The notes beneath the pieces were generated by a model. The model saw only the letters and a program-made list of their open reading frames with translations, was not told the origin of the DNA and did not search any database. From contig NZ_KB889963.1 in NCBI RefSeq assembly GCF_000372845.1, forward strand, positions 2,500,304 through 2,564,303: a DNA stretch of 64,000 nt. Direction: 5' to 3'. This DNA comes from Methylocystis rosea SV97. Its GTDB lineage: Bacteria > Pseudomonadota > Alphaproteobacteria > Rhizobiales > Beijerinckiaceae. Positions 44,961 through 54,574 of this stretch are shown here, piece after piece (positions within the stretch are counted from its first letter, which is position 1; each line of letters starts with the position of its first letter). A program made the position numbers and the translations under genes.

Positions 44961-45890
44961 ATGACTTCTTCCCCTCCCCTTCGCATTGGAACACGCGGCA
45001 GTCCGCTCGCCCTCGCCCAGACCCATATGGTCCGCGATGCGCTGATGCGCGCCCATGGCGGAAGCGAATCGGATTTTCCGATCGAGATCATCCGCACGAC
45101 GGGCGACCAGATCCAGGATCGGCCTCTGTCTGAATCAGGAGGCAAGGGGCTCTTCACCAAAGAGCTCGATTCAGCGCTCATCGCGGGGACGATTGATCTC
45201 GCCGTGCATTCCTCGAAGGATCTGCCGACGCACTTGCCGAGCGAAATCATCATCGCCGGCTATCTGCCGCGAGAGGATGCGCGCGACGCCTGGATATCGC
45301 GCGGCGGTCTCGCGCTCGATGCGCTTCCCGCAGGCGCCGTCGTCGGAACCGCCTCGCTGCGCCGCGCCGCGCAGGTGAAGCGCCGGCGACCCGACCTTGT
45401 GACGACGCTGCTTCGCGGCAATGTCGAGACTCGCCTGAAGAAAGTTGAGAATGGGGAGATCGACGCGACCCTCCTCGCGGTCGCGGGGTTGAAGCGGCTG
45501 GGTCTCGCCGATCGCGCGACGGCGCTGCTTTCCTTGGAAGAGTTTCCCCCCGCTTGCGGACAGGGCGCAATCGGCCTCACGCGGCGGGCCGGCGACGACG
45601 CCACGCGCGATCTGCTCGCGCCGCTCTTCGACGAAGCCACCGGCTTCGCGCTCATCGCCGAACGCGCCTTCCTTGCGGCGCTCGATGGGTCCTGCCGCAC
45701 GCCGATCGCCGGCCATGCGCAGGTTCACGGCGCCGAACTGTCCTTCGTCGGCGAGGTGCTCAGAGCCGACGGCGCGGAAGCCTATGTCGTGCGCCGCCGG
45801 GGCCTCGCCATCGACGCCGCGCTGATCGGCGCGGACGCCGGCAAGGAAATTCTGCTGCGCCTGCCGCATGGCGTCGCGGGGCTTATGTGA
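44961..45890 (+). CDS. hemC: Hydroxymethylbilane synthase (porphobilinogen deaminase)
   Basis: Condenses four porphobilinogen units into hydroxymethylbilane on the path to heme and siroheme. The 309-residue product has the N-terminal RIGTRGSPLALAQ, catalytic aspartate D87 in SSKDLPT, and cofactor cysteine C245 in DGSCRTPI, where dipyrromethane attaches. It overlaps hemD by four bases in GTGA. Confidence 0.97.
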   Translation: MTSSPPLRIGTRGSPLALAQTHMVRDALMRAHGGSESDFPIEIIRTTGDQIQDRPLSESGGKGLFTKELDSALIAGTIDLAVHSSKDLPTHLPSEIIIAGYLPREDARDAWISRGGLALDALPAGAVVGTASLRRAAQVKRRRPDLVTTLLRGNVETRLKKVENGEIDATLLAVAGLKRLGLADRATALLSLEEFPPACGQGAIGLTRRAGDDATRDLLAPLFDEATGFALIAERAFLAALDGSCRTPIAGHAQVHGAELSFVGEVLRADGAEAYVVRRRGLAIDAALIGADAGKEILLRLPHGVAGLM

Positions 45891-46603
45891 ATCTTGTCTT
45901 GGTGCTGCGCGCGGCTGAAGACGCCGCGCGCACCGCGGGGAAGCTGCAGGCGCTGGATTGTGCAGCCGTGCTCTCGCCGATGCTGGAGTTCGTGGCCACG
46001 GACGCTGTCATTCCCCATGGGGACTATGACGCCGTCATCGTGACCAGCGCGAAAGGCGTCGAGTTCGCAGGCGATGCGCGCCAGTTCAGAGCGGTGCCGC
46101 TGCACGCCGTTGGCGAGAAAACCGCCGAAGCGGCGCGCGCGCTTGGCTTCCACCCAGATATCGTCGCCGGGAACGCCGAGGCCATTCTTCCGCATCTTCT
46201 CGAGCGCTATCGGCGTCCGACGCATTTCCTTTATCTGGCCGGGCGCGACCGACAGCCGATTCTGGAGGCTGGCCTGCGCGCCGCCGGCCACGAGGTCCAC
46301 ACGGTCGAAGTTTACGAAGCGCGGGCGGCTCGGGAGCTGACCGCAGAGGCCGTATCCGACATCGCCGCACGGCGCGTCACCGCCGTCCTGCACTATTCCC
46401 AGCGCAGCGCGGAAATCTTCCTGCAACTCGCGCAGTCCGCCGGCCTCGCCGAGGCATTGCACGACATGACGCATGTCGCGCTGTCGGAACATGTCGCGGC
46501 GCCGCTTCGAAAACTCGGCTTGCAGACGCTTGTCGCGGCAAAGCCGGATGAGGAAAATCTTCTGTCGCTTCTATCGATTCAGCTGCGCACGAAAACGCCC
46601 TGA
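45887..46603 (+). CDS. hemD: Uroporphyrinogen-III synthase
   Basis: Closes the tetrapyrrole ring with inversion of the D ring; 238 residues. A GTG start at 45887 overlaps the hemC stop (GTGA), giving the usual N-terminus VLVLRAAEDAART; any upstream ATG would lie within hemC. Family signs are DAVIVTSAKGVEFAG and AVGEKTAEAARALGF. The last 25 bases overlap the end of the convergent serine hydrolase gene. Confidence 0.92.
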   Translation: MNLVLVLRAAEDAARTAGKLQALDCAAVLSPMLEFVATDAVIPHGDYDAVIVTSAKGVEFAGDARQFRAVPLHAVGEKTAEAARALGFHPDIVAGNAEAILPHLLERYRRPTHFLYLAGRDRQPILEAGLRAAGHEVHTVEVYEARAARELTAEAVSDIAARRVTAVLHYSQRSAEIFLQLAQSAGLAEALHDMTHVALSEHVAAPLRKLGLQTLVAAKPDEENLLSLLSIQLRTKTP

Positions 46604-48126
46604 CCGTTCGCGTTGAAATAGTCGATGACGACAGACATCGCCTTTTCGCCGCTACGAGAAAACCTTACCGGACTGACCCCGCTGGCGTTTTCTCCCGGAG
46701 GCTGAAAGGTGAAAATGTCGCCTGAATAGTGACGCAGCGGATAGGGCGTGGGCGTCGGCCCCAGCGTCAGCGAAAGCCCGTCGGCCGTTTCGACGACCCC
46801 GATGGGTCCGTAAAGCTCATTGCGGTAGGCACCGACATATGCCGCGCGCGACGCGCGCGCCGGCGCACTGGCGAGCGGCTTCGCGTAATCGGCGTCTCGA
46901 CCGTATGCGGGGACCGCCATCTGCGCAAAAGCCTCGCCAAAGAGCGCGAGCCAGTCCCGTTCGATCGTCCCCGTCAGGACGATATCGAGGAAGCTGCGGC
47001 AAATCGTTTCTGGCGCGCCGACCGGCGCGGAATTGCTGAGCACGACAATGCCGAATCGCTCGGCCGGCATGACATAGACGCAGGTCGAAGCGCCAAGAGA
47101 GAATGCGCCCGAATGGCTCCAGCGCACCCGCGCCGGGCCGCCAAAGTCAATGTCCCAGCCAAGACCGTAAAAGGTTGGTCCTCGCATTGGGTCATGGGCC
47201 GGTCCCGTGGCGATCTGCGGGAAATGTGTGTCTGCGAGCGCCTCCGGCTTGACGATCTCGCGGCCGTCGAGGGCGCCGCGTCCGAGCTGCATCCTTACCC
47301 ATGTCGCCATGTCGCGGACGGACGCCGACGCGCCGCCCGCCGGCGCCTGGGCGTCGGGATCGCGCTGTTCGCCGACGACCCATCTGTCGCCGCGACGCAC
47401 ATGGCCGAATGCGCGGTTCCTGCGCGCGGCGAAATCGGCGTGGCGCGAACTGGCGTTCGCCATTCCAAGCGGCCTGTAGAGATGTTCGTCGCAAATGTCT
47501 TCCCAGGACTTGCCTGCAGCTTTCGCCGCCGCGAAACCCGCCGCCGAAAACCCCATATTGTTGTAGGCGTAGTGCGTGCGAAAGCTGGTGTCCGGTTTGA
47601 TGTAGCGCAGCCGGCGAATGATTTCGTTGCGGTCGTAACCGATATCTTCGACAAGATCGCCGGCATGGTCGGGTAGTCCGCTGCGATGGCAAAACATGTC
47701 GCGCAGCGTGATCTCGCGCGTGACCCACGGATCGCTCATCGCGAAATCCGGCAGGCTCCGCACGATCGGATGATCCCACGAAACGACGCCCTCTCCGACG
47801 AGGCTCGCGACAGCCGTCGTAGAGAGTGGTTTGGAAAGCGAAGCGAGCTGGAAGACCGTGTCGGCGTCGACGCGTTCGGCCGCGCCAGCGCGACGAACGC
47901 CGAATCCTTTCAAATAGAGCACGCGATCGGGCGAAACGACGGCGACCGACATCCCCGGCACGCCGGTTTTTCTCATGACGTCGACGACGAGCCCGTTGAG
48001 TTCGTTCAGATGTTTTTGGGTTGGCTCGCGAACGGGCGACGGTTTGGAGTTCTGTTTGGCGAGCGCTGGGGGGGACAGCAAGCCGAGCCCCGACGCAAGC
48101 AGAGCGGATCGTCTCGTGAAGGCCAT
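46579..48126 (-). CDS. Serine hydrolase, beta-lactamase family (class C-like)
   Basis: An exported penicillin-binding-like serine hydrolase of 515 residues with a twin-arginine-like signal (MAFTRRSALL, then a hydrophobic stretch to ALA at 21-23). The catalytic motifs are SxxK (S96-LSK) and YxN (Y188-N-N190), with HSG near 320 in the KTG position. An extra C-terminal domain (about 370-515) is typical of esterase/D-aminopeptidase relatives. The start at 48126 gives the signal; an upstream frame is longer. True beta-lactamase activity is not implied. Confidence 0.87.
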   Translation of the reverse strand: MAFTRRSALLASGLGLLSPPALAKQNSKPSPVREPTQKHLNELNGLVVDVMRKTGVPGMSVAVVSPDRVLYLKGFGVRRAGAAERVDADTVFQLASLSKPLSTTAVASLVGEGVVSWDHPIVRSLPDFAMSDPWVTREITLRDMFCHRSGLPDHAGDLVEDIGYDRNEIIRRLRYIKPDTSFRTHYAYNNMGFSAAGFAAAKAAGKSWEDICDEHLYRPLGMANASSRHADFAARRNRAFGHVRRGDRWVVGEQRDPDAQAPAGGASASVRDMATWVRMQLGRGALDGREIVKPEALADTHFPQIATGPAHDPMRGPTFYGLGWDIDFGGPARVRWSHSGAFSLGASTCVYVMPAERFGIVVLSNSAPVGAPETICRSFLDIVLTGTIERDWLALFGEAFAQMAVPAYGRDADYAKPLASAPARASRAAYVGAYRNELYGPIGVVETADGLSLTLGPTPTPYPLRHYSGDIFTFQPPGENASGVSPVRFSRSGEKAMSVVIDYFNANGQGVFVRS

Positions 48127-48169
48127 ATCGCTTCTCCGCTCGCGCCTGTTCGCCAACAATAGCGCTGAA

Positions 48170-49579
48170 TCAGTTCTCCGCCAGCGCCCAGCCGATCAGC
48201 ACCATCACCGGCCCAACAATGGTCTGTTCAGCCGCTTTTGACGGCAAATCCGCGATCGTGCCCCTGACCACCCGCTCTTGCGGCGTGGAAGCGCGTTCGA
48301 TGAGGAAGGCGGGCGTATCATGCGACATGCCCTCCTGCAGCAGACGACGCGACAATTCCGGCAGCGTGCGGTTGCCCATATAGACGGCCGTCGTAGCGCG
48401 TTCGTCGGCGAGCGCGCCCCAATCGAAGTCTTCGGGAAATTCGCCGTCCTTCGTGTGCGCGGTGATGAATTGCAAACGCCGTGCCGTCTCCCGGCTCGTG
48501 AGCGATGCGCCGATCGCAGCGCCGCCGGCGCAGGCGGCGGTCACGCCGGGCACGATCTCTATGGAGAAGCCTGCTTCGCGCAGCGCGGCGATTTCCTCGT
48601 TGGCGCGGCCGAAAATGAGCGGATCGCCGCCCTTCAGCCGCACGACGTTCTTTCCCTCCCGCGCGAGTTCGACCAGCAGACCGCTGATTTCCTCCTGGCG
48701 CACCGAGGGCGCGTAGCCGCGCTTGCCGACATTGATCCGCGTCGCTTCGCGACGGGCGAGATCGAGAATGCTCGCCGGAACCAGGTCGTCGAAGAGCACG
48801 ACGTCGGCGCCGGCGAGCGCGCGCATGCCCTTCAGCGTCAGCAGTTCCGGATCGCCGGGCCCTGCCCCGACGAGCGTGACGCGTCCGCGCGCCGTGGCCT
48901 TGGCGCCGGCGCGCGCCTCTTCGATCAGCGCCGCGCGGTCGTCCTCTTGCGGCGCGCGCTCGATGTCGCGGAAGGCGAGCCGCGTGAAGCGGCGCCAGAA
49001 ATCGCGCCGGGCCAGAAAGTCGAGTCCGGACGTGCGCACGAACGGCCGCCAGGCCTGCGCCGCGCGCGCCCAGGCCTGGAATGTCGCGGGCACCAGCGTC
49101 TCGATCCGGCCGCGCACCGCCTGGGCGAAAACCGGCGATGCGCCGCCCGTCGAGACCCCGATCACGAGCGGCGAGCGGTTGACGATGGCGCCCATAATGA
49201 AATCGCAGAGCGCGGGCCGATCGGCGAGATTGATCGGCACGCCGGCCGCGCGCGCCCACTGATGGGCCTGACGCGCGAGCGAGTCGTCCTCCACCGCGCC
49301 CAGCGCCATCGCCGCGCCGGCGAAATCTTCCGGCGCGACGGCGCGCGGATGGATGGAGACATTGTCGCGCGCCGCTCCGATCTCGCGAAGCTTGTCACAG
49401 GGCGCCGGCGCAAAAACGTCTACCCGCGCGCCGGTCGCGGCCGCCAAATCGACCTTCCAGGCCGCCGCTTCGCCGCCGCCAATGACCAGCACGCGACGCC
49501 CCGCAAGGGCGTAGAACACCGGCAGAGTCGCCAGCGGCTGCATCAGATCGGCGGATATTTCGTCGGGTTTGCGGGTCAC
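48170..49579 (-). CDS. cysG: Siroheme synthase (fused dehydrogenase/ferrochelatase and methyltransferase)
   Basis: Makes siroheme for assimilatory sulfite and nitrite reductases from uroporphyrinogen III. The N-terminal 200 residues are precorrin-2 dehydrogenase/ferrochelatase (VIGGGEAAAWK, ISTGGASPVFAQ). Residues 215-469 are the SAM-dependent uroporphyrinogen methyltransferase (LVGAGPGDPELLTLKG, VVRLKGGDPLIFGRANEE). The 469-residue fusion is normal. It uses the product of hemD, encoded about 1.6 kb away. Confidence 0.96.
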   Translation of the reverse strand: MTRKPDEISADLMQPLATLPVFYALAGRRVLVIGGGEAAAWKVDLAAATGARVDVFAPAPCDKLREIGAARDNVSIHPRAVAPEDFAGAAMALGAVEDDSLARQAHQWARAAGVPINLADRPALCDFIMGAIVNRSPLVIGVSTGGASPVFAQAVRGRIETLVPATFQAWARAAQAWRPFVRTSGLDFLARRDFWRRFTRLAFRDIERAPQEDDRAALIEEARAGAKATARGRVTLVGAGPGDPELLTLKGMRALAGADVVLFDDLVPASILDLARREATRINVGKRGYAPSVRQEEISGLLVELAREGKNVVRLKGGDPLIFGRANEEIAALREAGFSIEIVPGVTAACAGGAAIGASLTSRETARRLQFITAHTKDGEFPEDFDWGALADERATTAVYMGNRTLPELSRRLLQEGMSHDTPAFLIERASTPQERVVRGTIADLPSKAAEQTIVGPVMVLIGWALAEN

Positions 49580-49723
49580 GGCGCCCTAGGTGCAGGACCA
49601 GCGGGCGCGGCGCAAGAGCTTTAAGCCGGCGCCGCACGCGTGTGCGGCTTCGAGAGTGCGGACTTTCACGGGCGCCAAGGGAGGCCATGCAAGCCAATCC
49701 GCGGTCCGGCAATGTTTCGCAGG

Positions 49724-52288
49724 CTAGAACCTCGCATTGACAGTGACATAGGCCGAGCGCGGGGCGCCGGGCATGATGTTGTTGTTGTTGTGCGCCGAGG
49801 CGTAGTAGTAGGCGCCGGTGAGGTTCTCGATGTTGAGCTGGCCGGAGATGTTTTCCGTCACCTTCACAAAAAGCGCGCCGTCAACGCGCGCGTAACCGGG
49901 CACGATCACCCTGTTGTCGAGAGACGGGTAGAAGCTCGAAGCGTAGATCACGCCGGCGCCCAATCCGAGAACGCCGGGACCCCCGCCAACGAACGACGAT
50001 AAATCGTAACGGTTCCAGTACGAGAAAGTGTTTCTCGGGACCGACGGATTAACCTTGCCGACATCCGTCAGGAAGGGCTGCCGCGGATTGAAGGCGGCAT
50101 CGGTCGACACCACGCGCGCGTCCTGGTGTCCGTATCCAAGCGAGACCTGCCATTCGTCGGTCACATTGCCGGTGAGTCCCAGTTCGGCGCCTTGCGTGCG
50201 CGTATTGGCGAGAACGGAGGTCAGCGCAGTCAGCGTCAACGCCTGATTCGAACGGTTCAGTTGATAAATCGCGCCAGTGAACAGCAGCGTCGGCAGGAGC
50301 TGCGCCTTAAAGCCGAACTCGATATTTTCGAAGCCCTGCGGCGCCAGACTCGCGGCCGACCTCGGCAGCTGATTGAACTGATCGCCCGACTGCGGCAGGA
50401 ACGAGCGCGAATAGGTTCCGTATAAGGAGACGATCTCCACGGGTTTGAAAATCAGACCGAATCTCGGCGACCACTTGTTATCGAGGCGGCTCTGGTTTTC
50501 GAAGGTGATCCCGTCGTTGAACCTCATATGGAAGCTGTCGAACCGTACGCCTGCGAGAACATCGAAATATTTGGTCACCTCGATCTGGTCCTGGACATAG
50601 CCAGAGCCAATGTCGAGGTTCGTGTTCCAGCGCCGCGTCGCCGTATCAAAGTAGTTGTCGAAGAAGACCGGAGCGTAAACCGTCGGAGCCCAGAACGGAG
50701 TCGTCAGCCTTCGCGGCCCATTGAACGGATTGTTGAACCGCGAGATGTCTCTTCCCGTAAAAGACCATTGATTGCCGAACTCCGCGCCCACGAGCATCAA
50801 GTGGCGGATCTCGGGCGTCATCTCGAATTTATAGGTCAAGTCCGTCTGGTTGAAGATATTGCGTCGCGGCGTCGGCGCGAGGTAGCCGTCGAGTCTCGCG
50901 ACGCCAACCGGCGTGATCGTGATCGGGCTTAGCCCGTTCAGCGCCGGATTGAGTTGTTGCGACAACTGCCCCAGCGTCTGATCGGGGAATGTGTTCTGAT
51001 ATAGCTTGTCGTAATTCGCCCAGGCGAGCTGATTGCGGATGTTCAACCCGAACTCAGTCGTATGATCGATGACGAGAGCGGCGCGGTCCATGTTGATTCT
51101 GGCGTAGTTCACGTCCCGCACGGTTGGATTGCCGACGCCGAAGAAAGCCGAACGCGGGGTTGGCAGCGGATAGCCCGGATAAATGTTCTCGCCGAGGAAC
51201 TGGAACCCGCCGAATGACGGCACGCCGCGATCCACCGTGCGGCGATCGCGAAAATGCTCGTAATTGAAAAGCACGAAGGTGTTCTCGAAAGGCTTCCATG
51301 ACAGCGCCGGATTGACGCCCCAGCGCTCGAGCTTGTCGAAGTCGCGATAGCCGTAGGAATGTTCGTAGAGGGCGTTGAGACGCACGGCGATCGTGTCGGT
51401 GATCGCCCGCCCGAAGTCGGCGGTGACGCGCTTGCGGCCGAAGCTGCCGGTGACGAACCGAAGATCGTTTATCGTTTCGCCGTCGGCCTTCTTGGTCACG
51501 CGGTTGACGACGCCGCCGCCGCCGCCGCGGCCGAAGATCAGCGCGCTCGGGCCTTTGAGCACTTCGACCGCCTGAATGTTGTAGAGATCGCGATAATATT
51601 CCGCGTCGTCGCGCACGCCGTCGATGTAGAAATCCGCTGTCGTATTTTGCCCGCGAATGGTGATCTGGTCGCGGTTACGCTCGCCCTGCGCCACCGTGAC
51701 GCCGGGAACGTACGCCAGCGCATTTTCCAGGGCGAGACTGTTGCGATCGTCGAGCTGCTGTCGTGTCAGGACCGTGACCGACTGCGGTATGTTGAGTATC
51801 GGCGTGTTGGTCTTCGTCGCGGTTGAAATTCTCCCTGCGAAGTAGCCATGAACGTCGGTCGGGTTACGGCCGACATTGGCGACAGCCGCAGCGAAGGCCG
51901 CGCTGCCCGCGCCGGTCGAGGCCGCTCCGACAGTCCCGCTCGAAACGGTAGCCCCTGTGACCAAGCCGGAGCGCACGGGCGCGACCCGAGCGCTGCGTCG
52001 TGCGCCTCCAACGTCTATGGGCGGCAACTTTTGGGCGCCGCTCGCGGAGCGCGCCTGCGAAGCGACAGGTTTCGGCTTCGCCTGCGCGACCGCACGGGGT
52101 TTCTCCGGCGGCGCCTCGACTCGTATCGGTGGCAGGGGCCCGGACTGGGACTGCGCAAAAGCGGGAGGCGCCGGCGTCAGCGCGGCGGCAAGAGTCAGGG
52201 CGCCGACCGAAGCCGCGCCTGTCATCCGGTCAAACGCCCCAGCAAGGGAGGAGAGCGTCTGTAATGACAGGGATTGTTTCTGAGCCAT
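49724..52288 (-). CDS. TonB-dependent siderophore receptor
   Basis: Outer-membrane receptor for ferric siderophores, 854 residues from the ATG at 52288. It has a signal peptide ending near AFAQSQ, an unusually long Pro/Ala-rich linker (about 45-130), the plug domain with NIPQSVTVLTRQQLDDRNS and GRGGGGGVVN, then the beta-barrel ending in the terminal aromatic F. A 13-residue upstream extension is possible. No ABC importer, TonB or siderophore-synthesis gene is adjacent, so the ligand is unknown. The region upstream is AT-rich with a direct repeat. Confidence 0.94.
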   Translation of the reverse strand: MAQKQSLSLQTLSSLAGAFDRMTGAASVGALTLAAALTPAPPAFAQSQSGPLPPIRVEAPPEKPRAVAQAKPKPVASQARSASGAQKLPPIDVGGARRSARVAPVRSGLVTGATVSSGTVGAASTGAGSAAFAAAVANVGRNPTDVHGYFAGRISTATKTNTPILNIPQSVTVLTRQQLDDRNSLALENALAYVPGVTVAQGERNRDQITIRGQNTTADFYIDGVRDDAEYYRDLYNIQAVEVLKGPSALIFGRGGGGGVVNRVTKKADGETINDLRFVTGSFGRKRVTADFGRAITDTIAVRLNALYEHSYGYRDFDKLERWGVNPALSWKPFENTFVLFNYEHFRDRRTVDRGVPSFGGFQFLGENIYPGYPLPTPRSAFFGVGNPTVRDVNYARINMDRAALVIDHTTEFGLNIRNQLAWANYDKLYQNTFPDQTLGQLSQQLNPALNGLSPITITPVGVARLDGYLAPTPRRNIFNQTDLTYKFEMTPEIRHLMLVGAEFGNQWSFTGRDISRFNNPFNGPRRLTTPFWAPTVYAPVFFDNYFDTATRRWNTNLDIGSGYVQDQIEVTKYFDVLAGVRFDSFHMRFNDGITFENQSRLDNKWSPRFGLIFKPVEIVSLYGTYSRSFLPQSGDQFNQLPRSAASLAPQGFENIEFGFKAQLLPTLLFTGAIYQLNRSNQALTLTALTSVLANTRTQGAELGLTGNVTDEWQVSLGYGHQDARVVSTDAAFNPRQPFLTDVGKVNPSVPRNTFSYWNRYDLSSFVGGGPGVLGLGAGVIYASSFYPSLDNRVIVPGYARVDGALFVKVTENISGQLNIENLTGAYYYASAHNNNNIMPGAPRSAYVTVNARF

Positions 52289-52556
52289 GTCTGCCCCTTC
52301 CGCGCGGTTCAAGACGCGACTAGGCAATGGTTAAGGTTTGTCATTAAAAACTGTCAATTACGACAACGACATAGAATGGAATGCTTCCAAGTAATGTTTC
52401 CGATTGTAACGGAGTGTTGCTGAATTACGACATTAAAGCGATTTTTAGCTGGAACTCTTTCAAAGATTAAATCGTCACTTTTATTGACTGTTGTATTTTA
52501 GACACAGCGTGAACCTTGCGTCTCGCGCCTGATTCGTCTCCTCACGCAAGAGCGCA
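52289..52556 (-). promoter_or_regulatory. AT-rich upstream region of the TonB receptor
   Basis: No gene was seen. AATTACGACA occurs twice at 52356-52365 and 52423-52432, 67 bases apart, in the likely promoter. A TACAAT-like -10 on the minus strand (plus-strand ATTGTA near 52404) has no good -35. No clear Fur or Irr box was found by eye. Confidence 0.4.
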
Positions 52557-52588
52557 ACAAAAAAGGCGGCCCTGAGAACAGGACCGCC
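52557..52588 (-). terminator. Intrinsic terminator after the cytochrome c gene
   Basis: On the minus strand GGCGGTCCTG and CAGGGCCGCC pair around TTCT with one mismatch and are followed by six T. It lies 27 bases after the cytochrome c stop codon. Confidence 0.85.
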
Positions 52589-52615
52589 AAAAACGTCATG
52601 TCAGATGAAGCGCGC

Positions 52616-53014
52616 TTACTTCTTCTTGCCGTCGGGGCCGAACTGAACAAGATAGGCCCACACGTTCTCCTGGTCTGCATCGTTGGGCAGGCCCTGGAAG
52701 ATCATCTTGGTGCCGGGGATCTTGGCCTTGGGATTCTTGATGAACTCCTTGAAGCTGGCCTCGTCCCAGACGATGCCGGAATTCTTGTCAGCCTCGGAAT
52801 AGTTGTAGCCCTCGACGGAGCCCGCCTTGCGGCCGTCGAGGCCGTTGAGCTGTGGCGCGACGGCGTTCTTGGCGGTTTCACCGACCTGATGGCAGGCTTT
52901 GCACTTCGCGAAGATTTTTTCGCCCGCAGCTGGATCGCCAGCGGCGAGAGCCTGGCCGGCGGATGCGGCGAAAGCGACGCTCGCGGCGAACGTCAGCAGG
53001 GAAATTGTCTTCAT
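52616..53014 (-). CDS. Periplasmic class I cytochrome c
   Basis: A 132-residue electron carrier with a signal peptide (about 1-25, ending ALA). Heme attachment is C38-KA-C41-H42 and the sixth ligand is probably Met in GTKMIFQG. The length and sequence resemble cytochrome c2/c550 of alphaproteobacteria rather than the larger cytochrome cL of methanol dehydrogenase. The start at 53014 gives a normal signal peptide; the frame continues upstream but without one. It is monocistronic with its own terminator. Confidence 0.93.
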   Translation of the reverse strand: MKTISLLTFAASVAFAASAGQALAAGDPAAGEKIFAKCKACHQVGETAKNAVAPQLNGLDGRKAGSVEGYNYSEADKNSGIVWDEASFKEFIKNPKAKIPGTKMIFQGLPNDADQENVWAYLVQFGPDGKKK

Positions 53015-53216
53015 CCTTGTTCCTTTCCTCTTCCCGGCGTTCGCGTCGCGCCCGCCCTTTTTAAAATGCGCCCGGCCAAATACGGCGCCTCGCCGGCGCT
53101 CTTTAGACCGGTTGGAAACTACAACGAAGCCGGCGTTCAAGACAACTACGCCGGAGTTTACGTGCACTGCTCGGGACATTATCCCGGAAGCGGTGAACGC
53201 CCGCTGAACCCGAAAC

Positions 53217-53840
53217 TTAAGTAACGCGCCGAAGCGTCAGATTGACGCGCACGCCAAGCGCCGCGAGCGCCGGCGGCAGAGTCGCCCCAATCGTCGGCAA
53301 TATCCTGTCGACGCCGTGGTAGCGCATCCTGGCGGGTCCGGAGAGGACGAGCGCGTCTCCGGACGATAGCGTCAGGGCGATCGCGCGATCGCCGCGCCGC
53401 GTTCCGCCGAGCTTAAAGCGGCAGTCGGCGCCAAGCGACAAAGAGAGAATCGGCGCGGCGAAATCGGATTCATCCTTATCCTGATGGAGGCCCATGCGCG
53501 CCGTTGCGTCATAGACATTCACCAGACAGGCTTCAGGCGGCTTGTGGTAATGCGCGAGTTCGTTCCACAATTCGAGAAGCCTTTGCGGCATCGCCGGCCA
53601 GGGGTTCGCGGTCTGGGGATGGCGCGGCTCGTAGCGGTAGCCCCGTTCCTTATCGCTGACCCAGCCGAGCGCGCCGCAATTCGTCATTCGCACCGACATA
53701 GGGGCGCCGGTCTTCGGCATGGTCGAGACATAGAGAGGCGCGGCGGCGATGACCTCGGCGATCTCTTCAGCCAGGGCCGTCTGCGCCGCAGCGTCGAGAA
53801 AGCTCGGATAATGGAACGCGCCGGGCGCGATTTCAGACAT
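53217..53840 (-). CDS. alkB: DNA oxidative demethylase AlkB
   Basis: Fe(II)/2-oxoglutarate dioxygenase that removes alkyl groups from 1-methyladenine and 3-methylcytosine in DNA. The 207-residue protein has iron ligands H119, D121 (in HQDKDE) and H175 (RYHGVDR), and the 2-oxoglutarate arginines R198 and R204 in RVNLTLR. It is a single gene; no ada gene is near. Confidence 0.94.
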   Translation of the reverse strand: MSEIAPGAFHYPSFLDAAAQTALAEEIAEVIAAAPLYVSTMPKTGAPMSVRMTNCGALGWVSDKERGYRYEPRHPQTANPWPAMPQRLLELWNELAHYHKPPEACLVNVYDATARMGLHQDKDESDFAAPILSLSLGADCRFKLGGTRRGDRAIALTLSSGDALVLSGPARMRYHGVDRILPTIGATLPPALAALGVRVNLTLRRVT

Positions 53841-53935
53841 GAAGCGAGATGTGGCGCCGAACGGGCGTTTCGTCCATCAATGCCGGACGCCGCCTGCGAA
53901 CGCGAGCGAGAACAGAGCGGCTGAGCAGAACTGCG

Positions 53936-54559
53936 CTAAGCCAACACCGTCTTCGACGCCACCGTCGAATCGGCGTTGAGCTGATAGATGATCGGAACGC
54001 CGGTCGTGAGCTCGAGGGTCGTCACGCTCTCGGGCGTCATCTGTTCCAACACCATGCAGAGCGCGCGCAGCGAATTGCCATGCGCCGCGACCAGCGCCCG
54101 TTCGCCGCGCATCACGGGGGGCAGAATGCGCTGGACATAGAAGGGCACGACCCGCGCGACGGTGTCCTTCAGGCTCTCGCCGCCTGGGGGCGGCACGTCA
54201 TAGGAGCGGCGCCAAAGATGCACCTGCTCTTCGCCCCATTTGTCGCGCGCCTCGTCCTTATTGAGCCCGGAAAGATCGCCGTAATGGCGCTCGTTCAACG
54301 CGCGATCCTTGATGGTCGGGACGTTCGTCTGGCCCAGCTCCTCAAAAATGAGATCGATCGTGTGTTGCGCGCGCAGCAAAGCGGAAGTGAAGCCGACGCT
54401 GAACAGAATATCCCGCTTCTTCAGCTCGCGGCCGGCGCGGCGCGCCTCTTCGATGCCGAGCGGCGTCAAATCGGGGTTTTTCCACCCAGTGAAAAGGTTT
54501 TTGGCGTTCCACTCGCTTTGACCGTGACGTACCAGAACGAGAGTGCGATTCATGCTCAT
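53936..54559 (-). CDS. gpmA: 2,3-bisphosphoglycerate-dependent phosphoglycerate mutase
   Basis: Interconverts 3- and 2-phosphoglycerate; 207 residues, the short alphaproteobacterial form. It has [11 protein letters not shown] (catalytic H12), [16 protein letters not shown] and the second histidine in [11 protein letters not shown]. It follows dapB on the same strand with 15 bases between them, so the two form a transcription unit. Confidence 0.95.
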   Translation of the reverse strand: MSMNRTLVLVRHGQSEWNAKNLFTGWKNPDLTPLGIEEARRAGRELKKRDILFSVGFTSALLRAQHTIDLIFEELGQTNVPTIKDRALNERHYGDLSGLNKDEARDKWGEEQVHLWRRSYDVPPPGGESLKDTVARVVPFYVQRILPPVMRGERALVAAHGNSLRALCMVLEQMTPESVTTLELTTGVPIIYQLNADSTVASKTVLA

Positions 54560-54574
54560 AAGTTCTCGTCGATA

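Noticed and set aside
45554..45886. Upstream extension of hemD inside hemC
   Set aside because: The extension overlaps hemC coding sequence and gives no family N-terminus; the GTG at 45887 does.
49630..49660. Hairpin GCCGCAC/GTGCGGC as a terminator of the TonB receptor
   Set aside because: It has no T-run and lies over 70 bases from the stop codon.
48170..52288. A siderophore gene cluster around the TonB receptor
   Set aside because: No synthetase, ABC importer, TonB or sigma-regulator gene is adjacent; cysG is an ordinary tetrapyrrole gene.
52616..53014. Assignment as cytochrome cL of methanol dehydrogenase
   Set aside because: The 132-residue length and motifs fit cytochrome c2/c550, and no mxaF, xoxF or mxa accessory gene lies near.
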